Assembly (NCBI GenBank): GCA_965656545.1 | Contig: CBFHKZ010000008.1 | Location: forward strand, 1-42,503 | Source: UBA7446 sp965656545 | Lineage (GTDB): Bacteria; Bacteroidota; Bacteroidia; Flavobacteriales; Flavobacteriaceae | Reading direction: 5' to 3' | DNA: 42,503 bases | In this document: positions 24,843 to 31,783 of the stretch, one piece after another | Position numbering within the stretch: the stretch's first letter is position 1 | Layout of the letters: every line of letters begins with the position of its first letter | Translations under genes and position numbers: made by a program | The notes under the pieces: model-generated | What the model was told of the DNA's origin: nothing | Seen by the model: the letters and a program-made list of their open reading frames with translations, nothing else | Database searches by the model: none

Positions 24843-25396
24843 ACTTTCCACTTTATATTACAACCCAGACTTGGTTTTTGAAGCGTGTCAATGGTTTTTC
24901 CAGAGAGGAGGGCATCCATTGGGGCTCGCAGATCTTTTCCTGTTACAGGCAAATCGTTTTTAGGTCTTGAGCTGTCCATTTGACCGCGGTATACCAAATT
25001 TTTTCTTCCATCAAAAAGGTAAAAGTCTGGTGTACAAGCAGCATCATATTCTTTAGCTACATCTTGGCTTTCGTCATATAAATAGGGAAAGCTGAAGCCG
25101 TATTTTTCGGCTGTTTCTTTCATCAATGCCGGATCGTCGTCGGGATAGTTTACCACATCATTACTGGAAATGGCTACAAATCCAATACCCTTGTCTTGAT
25201 AGTCTTTAGCCATAGCAGTGATGCCTTCCATCACATGGATGACATAAGGACAATGGTTGCATATAAACATCACAACGGTGCCACTTGCCCCGCTGCAGTT
25301 GTCAAAGGAGTATGTTTTGCCATCTATGGTATTGCGCAATGAAAAATCAGGTGCTTGGGTCCCCAAGGCCAACATGTTTGAAGGAGTACGTGCCAT
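24839..25396 (-). CDS. Thioredoxin-fold AhpC/TSA-like protein
   Basis: A 185-residue protein of the peroxiredoxin-like thioredoxin family. It starts with a redoxin N-terminus (LALGTQAPDFSLRNTIDGKTYS), then the active-site strand VVMFICNHCPYVIHV, where CNHC (residues about 47-50) is the CxxC pair, and ends with the cis-proline region ACTPDFYLFDGRKNLVYRGQMD. The CNHCPYV form marks a subgroup common in marine bacteria; substrate unknown. It has no signal peptide. It is the last gene of an ABC exporter-DUF3276-redoxin transcription unit (30-nt gap) and overlaps the convergent immunophilin gene by four bases. Confidence 0.88.
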   Translation of the reverse strand: MARTPSNMLALGTQAPDFSLRNTIDGKTYSFDNCSGASGTVVMFICNHCPYVIHVMEGITAMAKDYQDKGIGFVAISSNDVVNYPDDDPALMKETAEKYGFSFPYLYDESQDVAKEYDAACTPDFYLFDGRKNLVYRGQMDSSRPKNDLPVTGKDLRAPMDALLSGKTIDTLQKPSLGCNIKWKV

Positions 25397-25426
25397 TTCT
25401 TTTTTTTCAAAAATAGCGATAAAATA

Positions 25427-25687
25427 TCATCGAATAACCTCGTCTCCTTTTTCCTTTTTGATAAAGGAAATGGATTCGGCTAAAAGCGATTGAAATCCCT
25501 CGAGGTGCTCTTTGTAGATAAATATTTTGTGTTTGACCGTGGCATTGCTTGTCGGTGATTTTTTCGATTCGGTAATGACCAAGAAGTAATCGTTGGCTTT
25601 TGTTTCTTTCACATCAAAAAAATAGTGTCTAGCGCCTGCGTGCAAGCAGCCTTCTCTGACACTTTTTTGGTATTCAGTTTTGGACAT
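25427..25687 (-). CDS. PUR-domain nucleic-acid-binding protein (DUF3276)
   Basis: An 86-residue basic protein with one PUR-like repeat: GCLHAGARHYFFDVKETKANDYFLVITESKK followed by KHKIFIYKEHLEGFQSLL. These match DUF3276, the Bacteroidota form of PUR-alpha-like single-stranded nucleic-acid binders; the Borrelia regulator BpuR is a studied relative. It probably dimerises and binds ssDNA or RNA. I chose ATG 25687; the frame can be extended to a TTG at 25717 but that overlaps a likely promoter (TACTTTAG). This copy is shorter at the C-terminus than homologues I recall. It lies 41 nt after the ABC exporter gene. Confidence 0.82.
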   Translation of the reverse strand: MSKTEYQKSVREGCLHAGARHYFFDVKETKANDYFLVITESKKSPTSNATVKHKIFIYKEHLEGFQSLLAESISFIKKEKGDEVIR

Positions 25688-25728
25688 AAATAAAGATTTG
25701 GTTTTACTAAAGTACAAATCTTTAGCAA

Positions 25729-27486
25729 CTAGGTTTCTTCTTCTATGCGCTGTTCTTCGTAGAGTTCTTTATAGTATCCCGCTTTGCTGACAAGTTCTTT
25801 GTGTGTGCCGTATTGGACTATTTCCCCATCCTTAAGTATTAGAATATAATCTGCATTTTTTGCAGATGAAACCCGGTGGCAAACAATTATGGTAGAAGTG
25901 TCCTTGTTGTTCTCTTTAAGCTCATTTAAAATCGCTTCTTCTGTTTCTGTATCAACTGCCGAGAGGCAATCGTCTAGCAAAAGAATTTTAGGATTTTTAA
26001 TCAAGGCGCGCGCAATGGATACCCGTTGCTTTTGACCGCCAGAGAGCGTTATCCCTCGTTCTCCAAGCATGGTTTCATACCCTGCTGTAAATTCGATAAT
26101 ATTATCGTGTACCGCTGCTTGTTTTGCCGCTTTTTCAATTTCTTGTTCAGTGGCATCGGGTTTGCCAAAGCGTATGTTGTGCGCTATGGTGTCTGAAAAC
26201 AGAAAAGGCTGTTGCGGCACAACACCCATGATTTCACGAATGTCTTTTTGCGCATATTCTTCCAACGAGAAATTACCCAAAGAGACTTTGCCAGAATGGG
26301 GCAAATAGGTTTTGGATAATAGTTGTAAAAGCGTTGTTTTACCAGATCCTGTTGGGCCCATTACGGCTAGGGTTTTCCCTGACTCCAACGTGAAGGACAC
26401 GTTCTTAAGCGCTTGAATGCCCGTATCGTCATACATAAAATTAACCTTGTCAAAGCTGATGTCAACGTTTGATAATTTTTTGTTGGCACTTACGCCGTCT
26501 TGAATATCGGGTTCTTGACCCAAAAATTCGTTAATGCGTTTTTGTGAAGCTTCTGCTTGTTGCACGATGGAGGTTACCCAACCCACGGTTGCTACTGGCC
26601 AGGTGAGCATGTTCACGTAAATAATAAATTCGGCTAAAACCCCCAACTCAATTTGCCCATTGATGTATTGGTTTCCACCGATAAAAATGACCAAGACATT
26701 ACTGATACCAATCAGTAAAATCATCAGCGGGAAAAACCACGCTTGAACCTGTACCAATGACATGTTTTTGGTTCTACTTTCCTTTGATATGGATGCCATC
26801 TCTAGAGTTCTATTTGTCTCGATAGCATAAGATTTAATGACATTTATTCCGCTAAAAGATTCTTGGCTGAACGTGGACAGCTTCGACAGCATTTGCTGTA
26901 CTAGGGTGCTGCGTTCGTGTATGGCTCTGCTCAGTCGGTATATGAGGAAAGACAATATGGGAAGCGGTAGAAGCGTGTATAGGGTCAATTTAGGCGCTAC
27001 GCTTATCATATAGCTGATTACGATAACAAAAAGTGTCACCGTATTGATGCTGTACATCAGTGCTGGCCCAACATACATACGCACACGAGATACGTCTTCA
27101 CTGATGCGACTCATTAAGTCACCAACGCGGTTTTGCTTGTAGAAGCGCAAAGAGAGTTTTTGATAGTGGTTGTAGACGGTGTTTTTTAGGTCATATTCAA
27201 TATGCCTAGAAACATTGATGATGGTTTGGCGCATGCTAAAGGTGAACACTCCAGAAATAAGTGCTGCACCCACAATTAGCGCAATATTGGTTAAAAGCAG
27301 TTTTCTGATATCGGTCAAATCCGTTTCGCCACTTCGCACAAACTGCTCGATGGCCGTAATCGAATCTCCAACTAGGCTAGGGGCCAGTACGGCAAACACA
27401 CGTGAGGAAACAGTAAACAGCAATCCTAACAGTAATAGGAATTTATATTTCTTGAGATAACGGTTAAGATATTGAAGCGCGCGCAA
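25729..27486 (-). CDS. MsbA-like ABC exporter half-transporter
   Basis: A 585-residue half-transporter: six membrane helices (residues about 1-310) joined to an ATPase domain with Walker A VMGPTGSGKTTLLQLLS, signature GITLSGGQKQRVSIARAL and Walker B ILLLDDCLSAVD. The coupling-helix region YQKLSLRFYKQNRVGDLMSRISEDVSRVRMYVGPALM is the standard form of type IV exporters. The aspartate after Walker B is followed by Cys where most relatives have Glu-Pro (DDCLSA versus DEPTSA), a known variant in heterodimer-type or YheI-like exporters with weak catalytic glutamate. The start is TTG at 27486, immediately after an in-frame TAA. Substrate unknown. First gene of a three-gene unit. Confidence 0.9.
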   Translation of the reverse strand: MRALQYLNRYLKKYKFLLLLGLLFTVSSRVFAVLAPSLVGDSITAIEQFVRSGETDLTDIRKLLLTNIALIVGAALISGVFTFSMRQTIINVSRHIEYDLKNTVYNHYQKLSLRFYKQNRVGDLMSRISEDVSRVRMYVGPALMYSINTVTLFVIVISYMISVAPKLTLYTLLPLPILSFLIYRLSRAIHERSTLVQQMLSKLSTFSQESFSGINVIKSYAIETNRTLEMASISKESRTKNMSLVQVQAWFFPLMILLIGISNVLVIFIGGNQYINGQIELGVLAEFIIYVNMLTWPVATVGWVTSIVQQAEASQKRINEFLGQEPDIQDGVSANKKLSNVDISFDKVNFMYDDTGIQALKNVSFTLESGKTLAVMGPTGSGKTTLLQLLSKTYLPHSGKVSLGNFSLEEYAQKDIREIMGVVPQQPFLFSDTIAHNIRFGKPDATEQEIEKAAKQAAVHDNIIEFTAGYETMLGERGITLSGGQKQRVSIARALIKNPKILLLDDCLSAVDTETEEAILNELKENNKDTSTIIVCHRVSSAKNADYILILKDGEIVQYGTHKELVSKAGYYKELYEEQRIEEET

Positions 27487-27534
27487 TTAATTTTTTTACG
27501 AAGATAGGATTTTAGGCCTTTGCATCAAATCTTG

Positions 27535-27566
27535 TTTAGAATATCATTTAAAATCCCTTATTTTTG
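27535..27566 (+). promoter_or_regulatory. Promoter of nusB
   Basis: TATTTTTG (27559-27566) fits TAnnTTTG; TTTAG (27535-27539), 19 nt upstream, is a near match to the -33 element. The ATG follows 21 nt later. Confidence 0.5.
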
Positions 27567-27587
27567 CAGTAACAAACGTTCTTATTC

Positions 27588-28520
27588 ATGATTACTCGTC
27601 GTCATTTACGCACCAAAGTTATGCAGGCACTATACGCGCAGCAACTTGACCCAACAGACAACCTTAAAGCAGGAGAATCATGGATTTTAAAGAGTAGCCA
27701 GGACTTTTACCTTCTCTATATTACACTTCTTGATTTGTTTCGTGAGCTTCACACTTGTGGCTATGCCCTTTACGAGAAAAATACCAAGAAACACCTACAG
27801 GAAGATGAAAATGAAACGAATCCCAAGTTTTTTAGCAACAAAGCGCTTTTGGCATTGTGTGATAATGAAGTTCTAGCAGCACAAACCAAAAAGTACAAAC
27901 TTAAGTATTGGAAAAATCACGACGAATATGTGCGTTTGGTTTGGGATGAAATTACTGCGTCAACAATCTATGACGAATACCTCAAGACTGAAACCACAAG
28001 CCTAGCGCAAGACCAAGATTTTTTGGTGCAGCTTTTCACCAAGGTAATAGCTCCTTTTGATCGCCTGGGCGAGTTCATGGAAGAAGTCAATATTTCTTGG
28101 GTTGACGATGCGCCACTTGCCAATACGATAGTGCGAAACAGTTTGAAACGTGTTGCTGAACCCGATACCATAATCACCGTTTTGTACAAAGACGATGAAG
28201 ATCGGAAATTCTCACTGGAGCTTTTTAGAAAAGTGGTGCTCAATAAACCGGAACTTATTGAGGAAATCAAAGGACGAACGCCAAATTGGGATCCGGATCG
28301 TATTGCTGAATTGGATTTCACCTTATTGCTCATGGCATTGACTGAATTGCTTTATTTTCCTTCGATACCGGTAAATGTTACCATCAACGAATACTTGGAA
28401 ATTGCGAAAGAATATGCCACACCAAAAAGCAGTATGTTTATCAATGGTGTGCTGGACAATGTGGTAAAAGACATGACCAAGCAAAAACGCATTCGCAAAA
28501 ATGTACGTGGAATGCAGTAA
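27588..28520 (+). CDS. nusB: Transcription antitermination factor NusB, long form
   Basis: NusB with NusE binds boxA RNA and prevents premature termination in rRNA operons. The product is 310 residues, about twice E. coli NusB (139). The canonical N-terminal helix is at the start (RRHLRTKVMQALYAQQL, 4-20) but the rest of the fold lies at 175-300 (LANTIVRNSL..., AELDFTLLLMALTELLYFPSIPVNVTINEYLEIAKEYATPKSSMFINGVLD). About 150 residues of helical, charged sequence are inserted between. The arrangement appears typical for Bacteroidota. It heads a unit with the DUF1573 lipoprotein and yajC; two likely boxA sites lie in the rRNA operon of this window. Confidence 0.92.
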   Translation: MITRRHLRTKVMQALYAQQLDPTDNLKAGESWILKSSQDFYLLYITLLDLFRELHTCGYALYEKNTKKHLQEDENETNPKFFSNKALLALCDNEVLAAQTKKYKLKYWKNHDEYVRLVWDEITASTIYDEYLKTETTSLAQDQDFLVQLFTKVIAPFDRLGEFMEEVNISWVDDAPLANTIVRNSLKRVAEPDTIITVLYKDDEDRKFSLELFRKVVLNKPELIEEIKGRTPNWDPDRIAELDFTLLLMALTELLYFPSIPVNVTINEYLEIAKEYATPKSSMFINGVLDNVVKDMTKQKRIRKNVRGMQ

Positions 28521-28526
28521 TATGTT

Positions 28527-28534
28527 TATTTTTG
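28527..28534 (+). promoter_or_regulatory. -7 promoter box of DUF1573-yajC
   Basis: TATTTTTG matches TAnnTTTG exactly and ends 15 nt before the DUF1573 start. A -33 TTTG was not found at the expected distance, so this may be a weak internal promoter in the nusB transcript. Confidence 0.4.
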
Positions 28535-28549
28535 AAAAAATTATATAAA

Positions 28550-29038
28550 ATGAAACCATTTGTTCTGGCCTTAGTTGCCTTATTTGCCTTGGGTTGCTCA
28601 CAGAGCGCCTCAAAGAAAGTGAAACAAGAAAATGTTGCAGAAGCTGCAGCAAAACAAGAAGCCAATGGGGATTTGCCCGTGATGACATTCGACAGAACAG
28701 AACACGATTTTGGCACCATAAACGAGGGAGATGTTGTTGAGACTTCTTTTGCGTTTACCAACACAGGAAACAGCGACCTTATGATTTTGGATGCTCGTGG
28801 AAGCTGTGGATGTACGGTTCCTGAATACCCAAAAAATACGCCAATTGCCCCCGGCGAAACAAGAGATATAAAAGTAAAGTTTGATTCTGCCAACAAACCC
28901 GGCAACCAAACAAAAACGGTAACCCTAACCAACAACACGGAACGTGGTCGTGATATCATCCGTATCAAGACAATGGTTACTGCCGATCCTATAAAAGAAC
29001 AACAACGCCAAGCGGCACGTAACCAAATGAACCAATAA
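28550..29038 (+). CDS. DUF1573 lipoprotein
   Basis: A 162-residue exported lipoprotein. The signal MKPFVLALVALFALGC has a lipobox ALGC, so Cys16 should be lipidated. The mature part after a flexible Lys/Ala/Glu-rich linker is one DUF1573 immunoglobulin-like domain: FDRTEHDFGTINEGDVVETSFAFTNTGNSDLMI, RGSCGCTVPEYP and GETRDIKVKFDSANKPG. This ASH/MSP-like fold is abundant in Bacteroidota, usually of unknown function. I chose ATG 28550; a TTG six codons earlier lies in the promoter box. It overlaps yajC by one base (TAATG). The nusB-DUF1573-yajC order is a common Bacteroidota arrangement, as far as I recall. Confidence 0.9.
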   Translation: MKPFVLALVALFALGCSQSASKKVKQENVAEAAAKQEANGDLPVMTFDRTEHDFGTINEGDVVETSFAFTNTGNSDLMILDARGSCGCTVPEYPKNTPIAPGETRDIKVKFDSANKPGNQTKTVTLTNNTERGRDIIRIKTMVTADPIKEQQRQAARNQMNQ

Positions 29039-29343
29039 TGATGCAAATTTTTCAAGCCACTGGTGGAGGTAACTTCACACTATTAATCCTCATGTTTGGG
29101 GTCATGTTTTTGTTTTTGATTTTACCACAACAGCGTAGAGCAAAAAGAGAGCGTAAATTTAAAAATGAACTCAAAAAAGGAGATCTTGTTGTCACCAAAG
29201 GCGGGATTCACGGGAAGATTATTGAAGTAAACGACAGTAACGACACTTGTGTTATTGAAACCATGGCAGGTAAGGTAAAAATGGAACGCAGCTTTATTTC
29301 GAATGAGATGAGCAAGCAACGCACAACTCCTGCAAAAAAATAA
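29038..29343 (+). CDS. yajC: Preprotein translocase subunit YajC
   Basis: YajC associates with SecDF at the Sec translocon. The 101-residue product has one N-terminal membrane helix (LLILMFGVMFLFLILP, residues about 15-30), then the family hallmark PQQRRAKRERKFKNELKKGDLVVTKGGIHGKI and a small cytoplasmic beta domain (VIETMAGKVKMERSFI). Size is typical. The start ATG overlaps the stop of the DUF1573 gene; a second ATG follows immediately (29041), so the first methionine is uncertain by one codon. A terminator hairpin lies directly after it. Confidence 0.94.
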   Translation: MMQIFQATGGGNFTLLILMFGVMFLFLILPQQRRAKRERKFKNELKKGDLVVTKGGIHGKIIEVNDSNDTCVIETMAGKVKMERSFISNEMSKQRTTPAKK

Positions 29344-29351
29344 TATATCTA

Positions 29352-29396
29352 GTAGCTGCTTGTATAGTCTTAACAGGCAGCTGCTTTATTTCTTTT
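29352..29396 (+). terminator. Rho-independent terminator of the nusB-yajC unit
   Basis: GTAGCTGCTTGT (29352-29363) pairs with ACAGGCAGCTGC (29373-29384), a 12-base-pair stem with G-U pairs, followed by TTTATTTCTTTT up to the pyrD ATG. pyrD starts directly at the end of the T tract, so it needs its own promoter or read-through. Confidence 0.75.
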
Positions 29397-30413
29397 ATGT
29401 ACAAACGTCTAATCCGTCCTGTTCTTTTTCTTTTTGATCCAGAAGGCGTGCACTATTTTTCGTTTGCTGCCATACGCCTGCTGCATCGTATTCCTTTTAT
29501 GGGATCGCTTATTCGCGCATTTTTTACTTCCAAAGACCCAGCACTGGAACGTGAGGTTTTTGGGCTTCGATTTCCTAACCCAGTGGGTTTAGCTGCAGGT
29601 TTTGACAAAGACGCCAAGCTCTATCACGAGCTTGCGAATTTTGGCTTTGGCTTTATTGAGATTGGAACAGTTACACCCAAGCCGCAAGGCGGTAACCCTA
29701 AGCCGCGTTTGTTTCGCCTAAAGCAAGACAAAGGCATTATTAACCGTATGGGTTTTAACAACGAGGGGGTAGTAGCTGCCGCAAAACGGCTTAAGAAAAA
29801 CAAAGGGGTACTTATTGGCGGTAATATTGGTAAGAATAAAACCACACCCAACGATCAGGCACAAGACGATTACCTCATTTGTTTTGACGCCCTGTTTGAT
29901 GTGGTGGATTATTTTGTGGTGAATGTGAGTTCGCCCAACACCCCCAACCTACGAGACCTCCAAGAGAAAGAACCGTTGACCAAGCTGTTAAACGTTTTGC
30001 AAATGCGCAACAGTGATAAAATTTCACGTAAGCCTATACTGCTAAAAATCGCTCCTGATTTAAGCAATTCGCAATTGGATGATATTATTGATATCGTGGC
30101 AGACACCCAAATAGACGGCGTTATTGCGACCAATACCACCTTGGCACGTGCTGGATTAAAGAGCAGCACTGAATTAACCGAGCAAGCGGGTGGGCTAAGT
30201 GGAAAACCACTGACAAAACGCAGTACGGAAGTCATTTCATATTTACACACACAAAGTAAGGCAGCTTTTCCTATTATTGGGGTAGGCGGCATACATACGC
30301 CTGCTGATGTGCAAGAAAAACTAGCTGCTGGCGCATCTTTGGTGCAGCTGTATACAGGCTTTGTCTACGAAGGACCTGCCGTGGTTAAGCGCATGAACCG
30401 CACCATTAAGTAG
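29397..30413 (+). CDS. pyrD: Dihydroorotate dehydrogenase, quinone-dependent (class 2)
   Basis: PyrD oxidises dihydroorotate to orotate in pyrimidine synthesis, passing electrons to membrane quinone. The 338-residue FMN barrel has the class 2 N-terminal extension (YKRLIRPVLFLFDPEGVHYFSFAAIRLLH, two amphipathic helices for membrane contact), the FMN region NPVGLAAGFDKDAKLY, and the substrate motif NVSSPNTPNLRDLQ with the catalytic serine. GVIATNTTLAR and GGIHTPADVQEKLAAGASLVQLYTGF close the barrel. The length and N-terminal helices distinguish it from cytosolic class 1 enzymes. It begins right after the yajC terminator. Confidence 0.96.
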   Translation: MYKRLIRPVLFLFDPEGVHYFSFAAIRLLHRIPFMGSLIRAFFTSKDPALEREVFGLRFPNPVGLAAGFDKDAKLYHELANFGFGFIEIGTVTPKPQGGNPKPRLFRLKQDKGIINRMGFNNEGVVAAAKRLKKNKGVLIGGNIGKNKTTPNDQAQDDYLICFDALFDVVDYFVVNVSSPNTPNLRDLQEKEPLTKLLNVLQMRNSDKISRKPILLKIAPDLSNSQLDDIIDIVADTQIDGVIATNTTLARAGLKSSTELTEQAGGLSGKPLTKRSTEVISYLHTQSKAAFPIIGVGGIHTPADVQEKLAAGASLVQLYTGFVYEGPAVVKRMNRTIK

Positions 30414-30420
30414 AACATCT

Positions 30421-30458
30421 TTTTGTTGAAGTAACTGCTAACAAAATAAATAATTTTG
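30421..30458 (+). promoter_or_regulatory. Promoter of the GlsB-like gene
   Basis: TAATTTTG (30451-30458) fits TAnnTTTG; TTG at 30426-30428 gives a -33 element with 22 nt spacing. The ATG is 38 nt after the box. Confidence 0.5.
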
Positions 30459-30496
30459 TATCTTAGTGCATAATTGTTTAACCCTAAATCATAATT

Positions 30497-30745
30497 ATGA
30501 ACGATTTATTATGGCCTATTATCGTAGGTATAGTCGCTGGTTTCCTTGCTGGCAAAGTCATGAAAGGAAAAGGCTTTGGTCTCATTTTTAACTTATTGGT
30601 CGGTGTTGGCGGTGCCATTTTGGGCGGCTGGCTTTTCGGTCAATTTGGAATTAGTATTGGCACTGGCCTTATCAGTACTTTAATCACTGCTTTTATTGGC
30701 GCAATTGTACTTCTTTTTATCATTAACCTTCTTAAAAAAATATAA
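30497..30745 (+). CDS. GlsB/YeaQ/YmgE family stress membrane protein
   Basis: An 82-residue, very hydrophobic glycine-rich protein with three membrane helices: PIIVGIVAGFLAGKVMKGKGFG, then NLLVGVGGAILGGWLFG, and STLITAFIGAIVLLFIINLL. The spacing G-x2-AG-x-LAG and GxxGAxxGGWLFG matches the transglycosylase-associated/GlsB family, small inner-membrane proteins of poorly known function often induced by stress. It is a single-gene unit with its own promoter and a strong terminator on the 3' side. Confidence 0.9.
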   Translation: MNDLLWPIIVGIVAGFLAGKVMKGKGFGLIFNLLVGVGGAILGGWLFGQFGISIGTGLISTLITAFIGAIVLLFIINLLKKI

Positions 30746-30754
30746 TTTAACCTT

Positions 30755-30785
30755 AGGGGATGGGCATGCCCATCCCTATTTTTTG
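30755..30785 (+). terminator. Terminator after the GlsB-like gene, perfect palindrome
   Basis: GGGATGGGCATGCCCATCCC (30757-30776) is a perfect 20-base palindrome followed by TATTTTTTG. The T tract makes a terminator the best reading; the full symmetry leaves a very small loop and could allow cruciform formation or protein binding. Confidence 0.75.
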
Positions 30786-30806
30786 TACCCCTAAAACTTA
30801 CATATC

Positions 30807-31661
30807 ATGAATAAACTATATACTTATATACTCCTTTTTCTGTGCATTAATATGTACTACGTAAACGCCCAAACATGTGCGGGTGCGTCAGATATTTACA
30901 GCTTTAATTACAACGGACACACCTATGAGGTCGTAAAAGAAAGAAAGAACTGGACTGATGCAGCAGCTTGCGCTGTAGCCCGTAAGGGTTATTTGGCTGA
31001 AATTAACGATGCCGCTGAAAACGCAGCTATTTTTAATCAACTGTCTAACAATGCAGGTATTACTACTAGCAATACCATACCTAATAACGGTGGTGGTGCT
31101 GCTTACGTTTGGATCGGTGGTAACGATATCACTACTGAGGGTACTTGGGTTTGGGATGGTGATAACACCGGAACTTCTTCCCAGTTTTGGTCTGGTACAT
31201 ATCTTTCCGGCACTGTCTCAAACAATGCTTATAACAACTGGGGAACAACTGGCGGAACACAAAACGAACCAGATGATTATCAAGCAGGGCAACCAGGGCA
31301 AGACGGACTTGCCATAGCGCTGACTAATTGGCCATATGGTGTAGCTGGTCAATGGAACGACATCACTCATACTGAAATAATTTTTTATCTTATTGAACAC
31401 AACACAGTTTTAAGTAATGCTACCCCAGCACAAATAGAAGATAGTCGGGTTTTTGTTTATAATAATCAGCTTTTTATTGAAGCTGCGAACACCCCCATTG
31501 TTTCTGTTGCTTTGTATGACTTGACTGGAAAAAAAGTATTTACCACTGCTACGGAGTCTACTCCAAAACCAATTGATGTTTCACAATTTGTAAGGGGAAT
31601 TTATTTAGCTGAAATCCATGCGCTGAATGGCAACACTTTTGTGCAAAGGGTAAAGATTTAA
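30807..31661 (+). CDS. Secreted C-type lectin-domain protein with T9SS tail
   Basis: A 284-residue exported protein: signal peptide (1-21, ending YYVNA), a C-type lectin-like domain (about 28-198) and a type IX secretion/Por C-terminal sorting domain (about 208-284). Lectin-fold marks are YEVVKERKNWTDAAACAVARKGYLAEI, YVWIGGNDITTEGTWVWDGD, NEPDD at the usual sugar/calcium loop position and GQWNDI with WND. Of the standard disulfide cysteines only the one in AACAV and an early one (AQTC) remain. The tail has RVFVYNNQLFIEA, SVALYDLTGKKVF and GIYLAEIHALNG, then VQRVKI. It should cross the outer membrane through T9SS and be attached to the surface or released. Ligand unknown. Confidence 0.92.
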   Translation: MNKLYTYILLFLCINMYYVNAQTCAGASDIYSFNYNGHTYEVVKERKNWTDAAACAVARKGYLAEINDAAENAAIFNQLSNNAGITTSNTIPNNGGGAAYVWIGGNDITTEGTWVWDGDNTGTSSQFWSGTYLSGTVSNNAYNNWGTTGGTQNEPDDYQAGQPGQDGLAIALTNWPYGVAGQWNDITHTEIIFYLIEHNTVLSNATPAQIEDSRVFVYNNQLFIEAANTPIVSVALYDLTGKKVFTTATESTPKPIDVSQFVRGIYLAEIHALNGNTFVQRVKI

Positions 31662-31726
31662 GACAGTGTGTTTTGAAAATAAATTCAGCACCTCAAGTTT
31701 TGTGGTTTTGAAGGATGTTAAGTAGG

Positions 31727-31750
31727 TAGCTGAAATATTTTAGTATATTT
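31727..31750 (+). promoter_or_regulatory. Shared upstream element, copy 1 (M3 peptidase gene)
   Basis: Starts TAGCTGAAATATTTTAGTAT and continues ATTT. It matches 21 of 24 bases with the element before acs (33969-33992). The core CTGAAATATTTTAG is a near-perfect dyad. The 3' part (TATATTTA) resembles a -7 box, so it may combine operator and promoter. It ends 33 nt before the ATG. Confidence 0.45.
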
Positions 31751-31783
31751 ATTGTTTCCCTTATTAACCAAAAACACCCAAAA

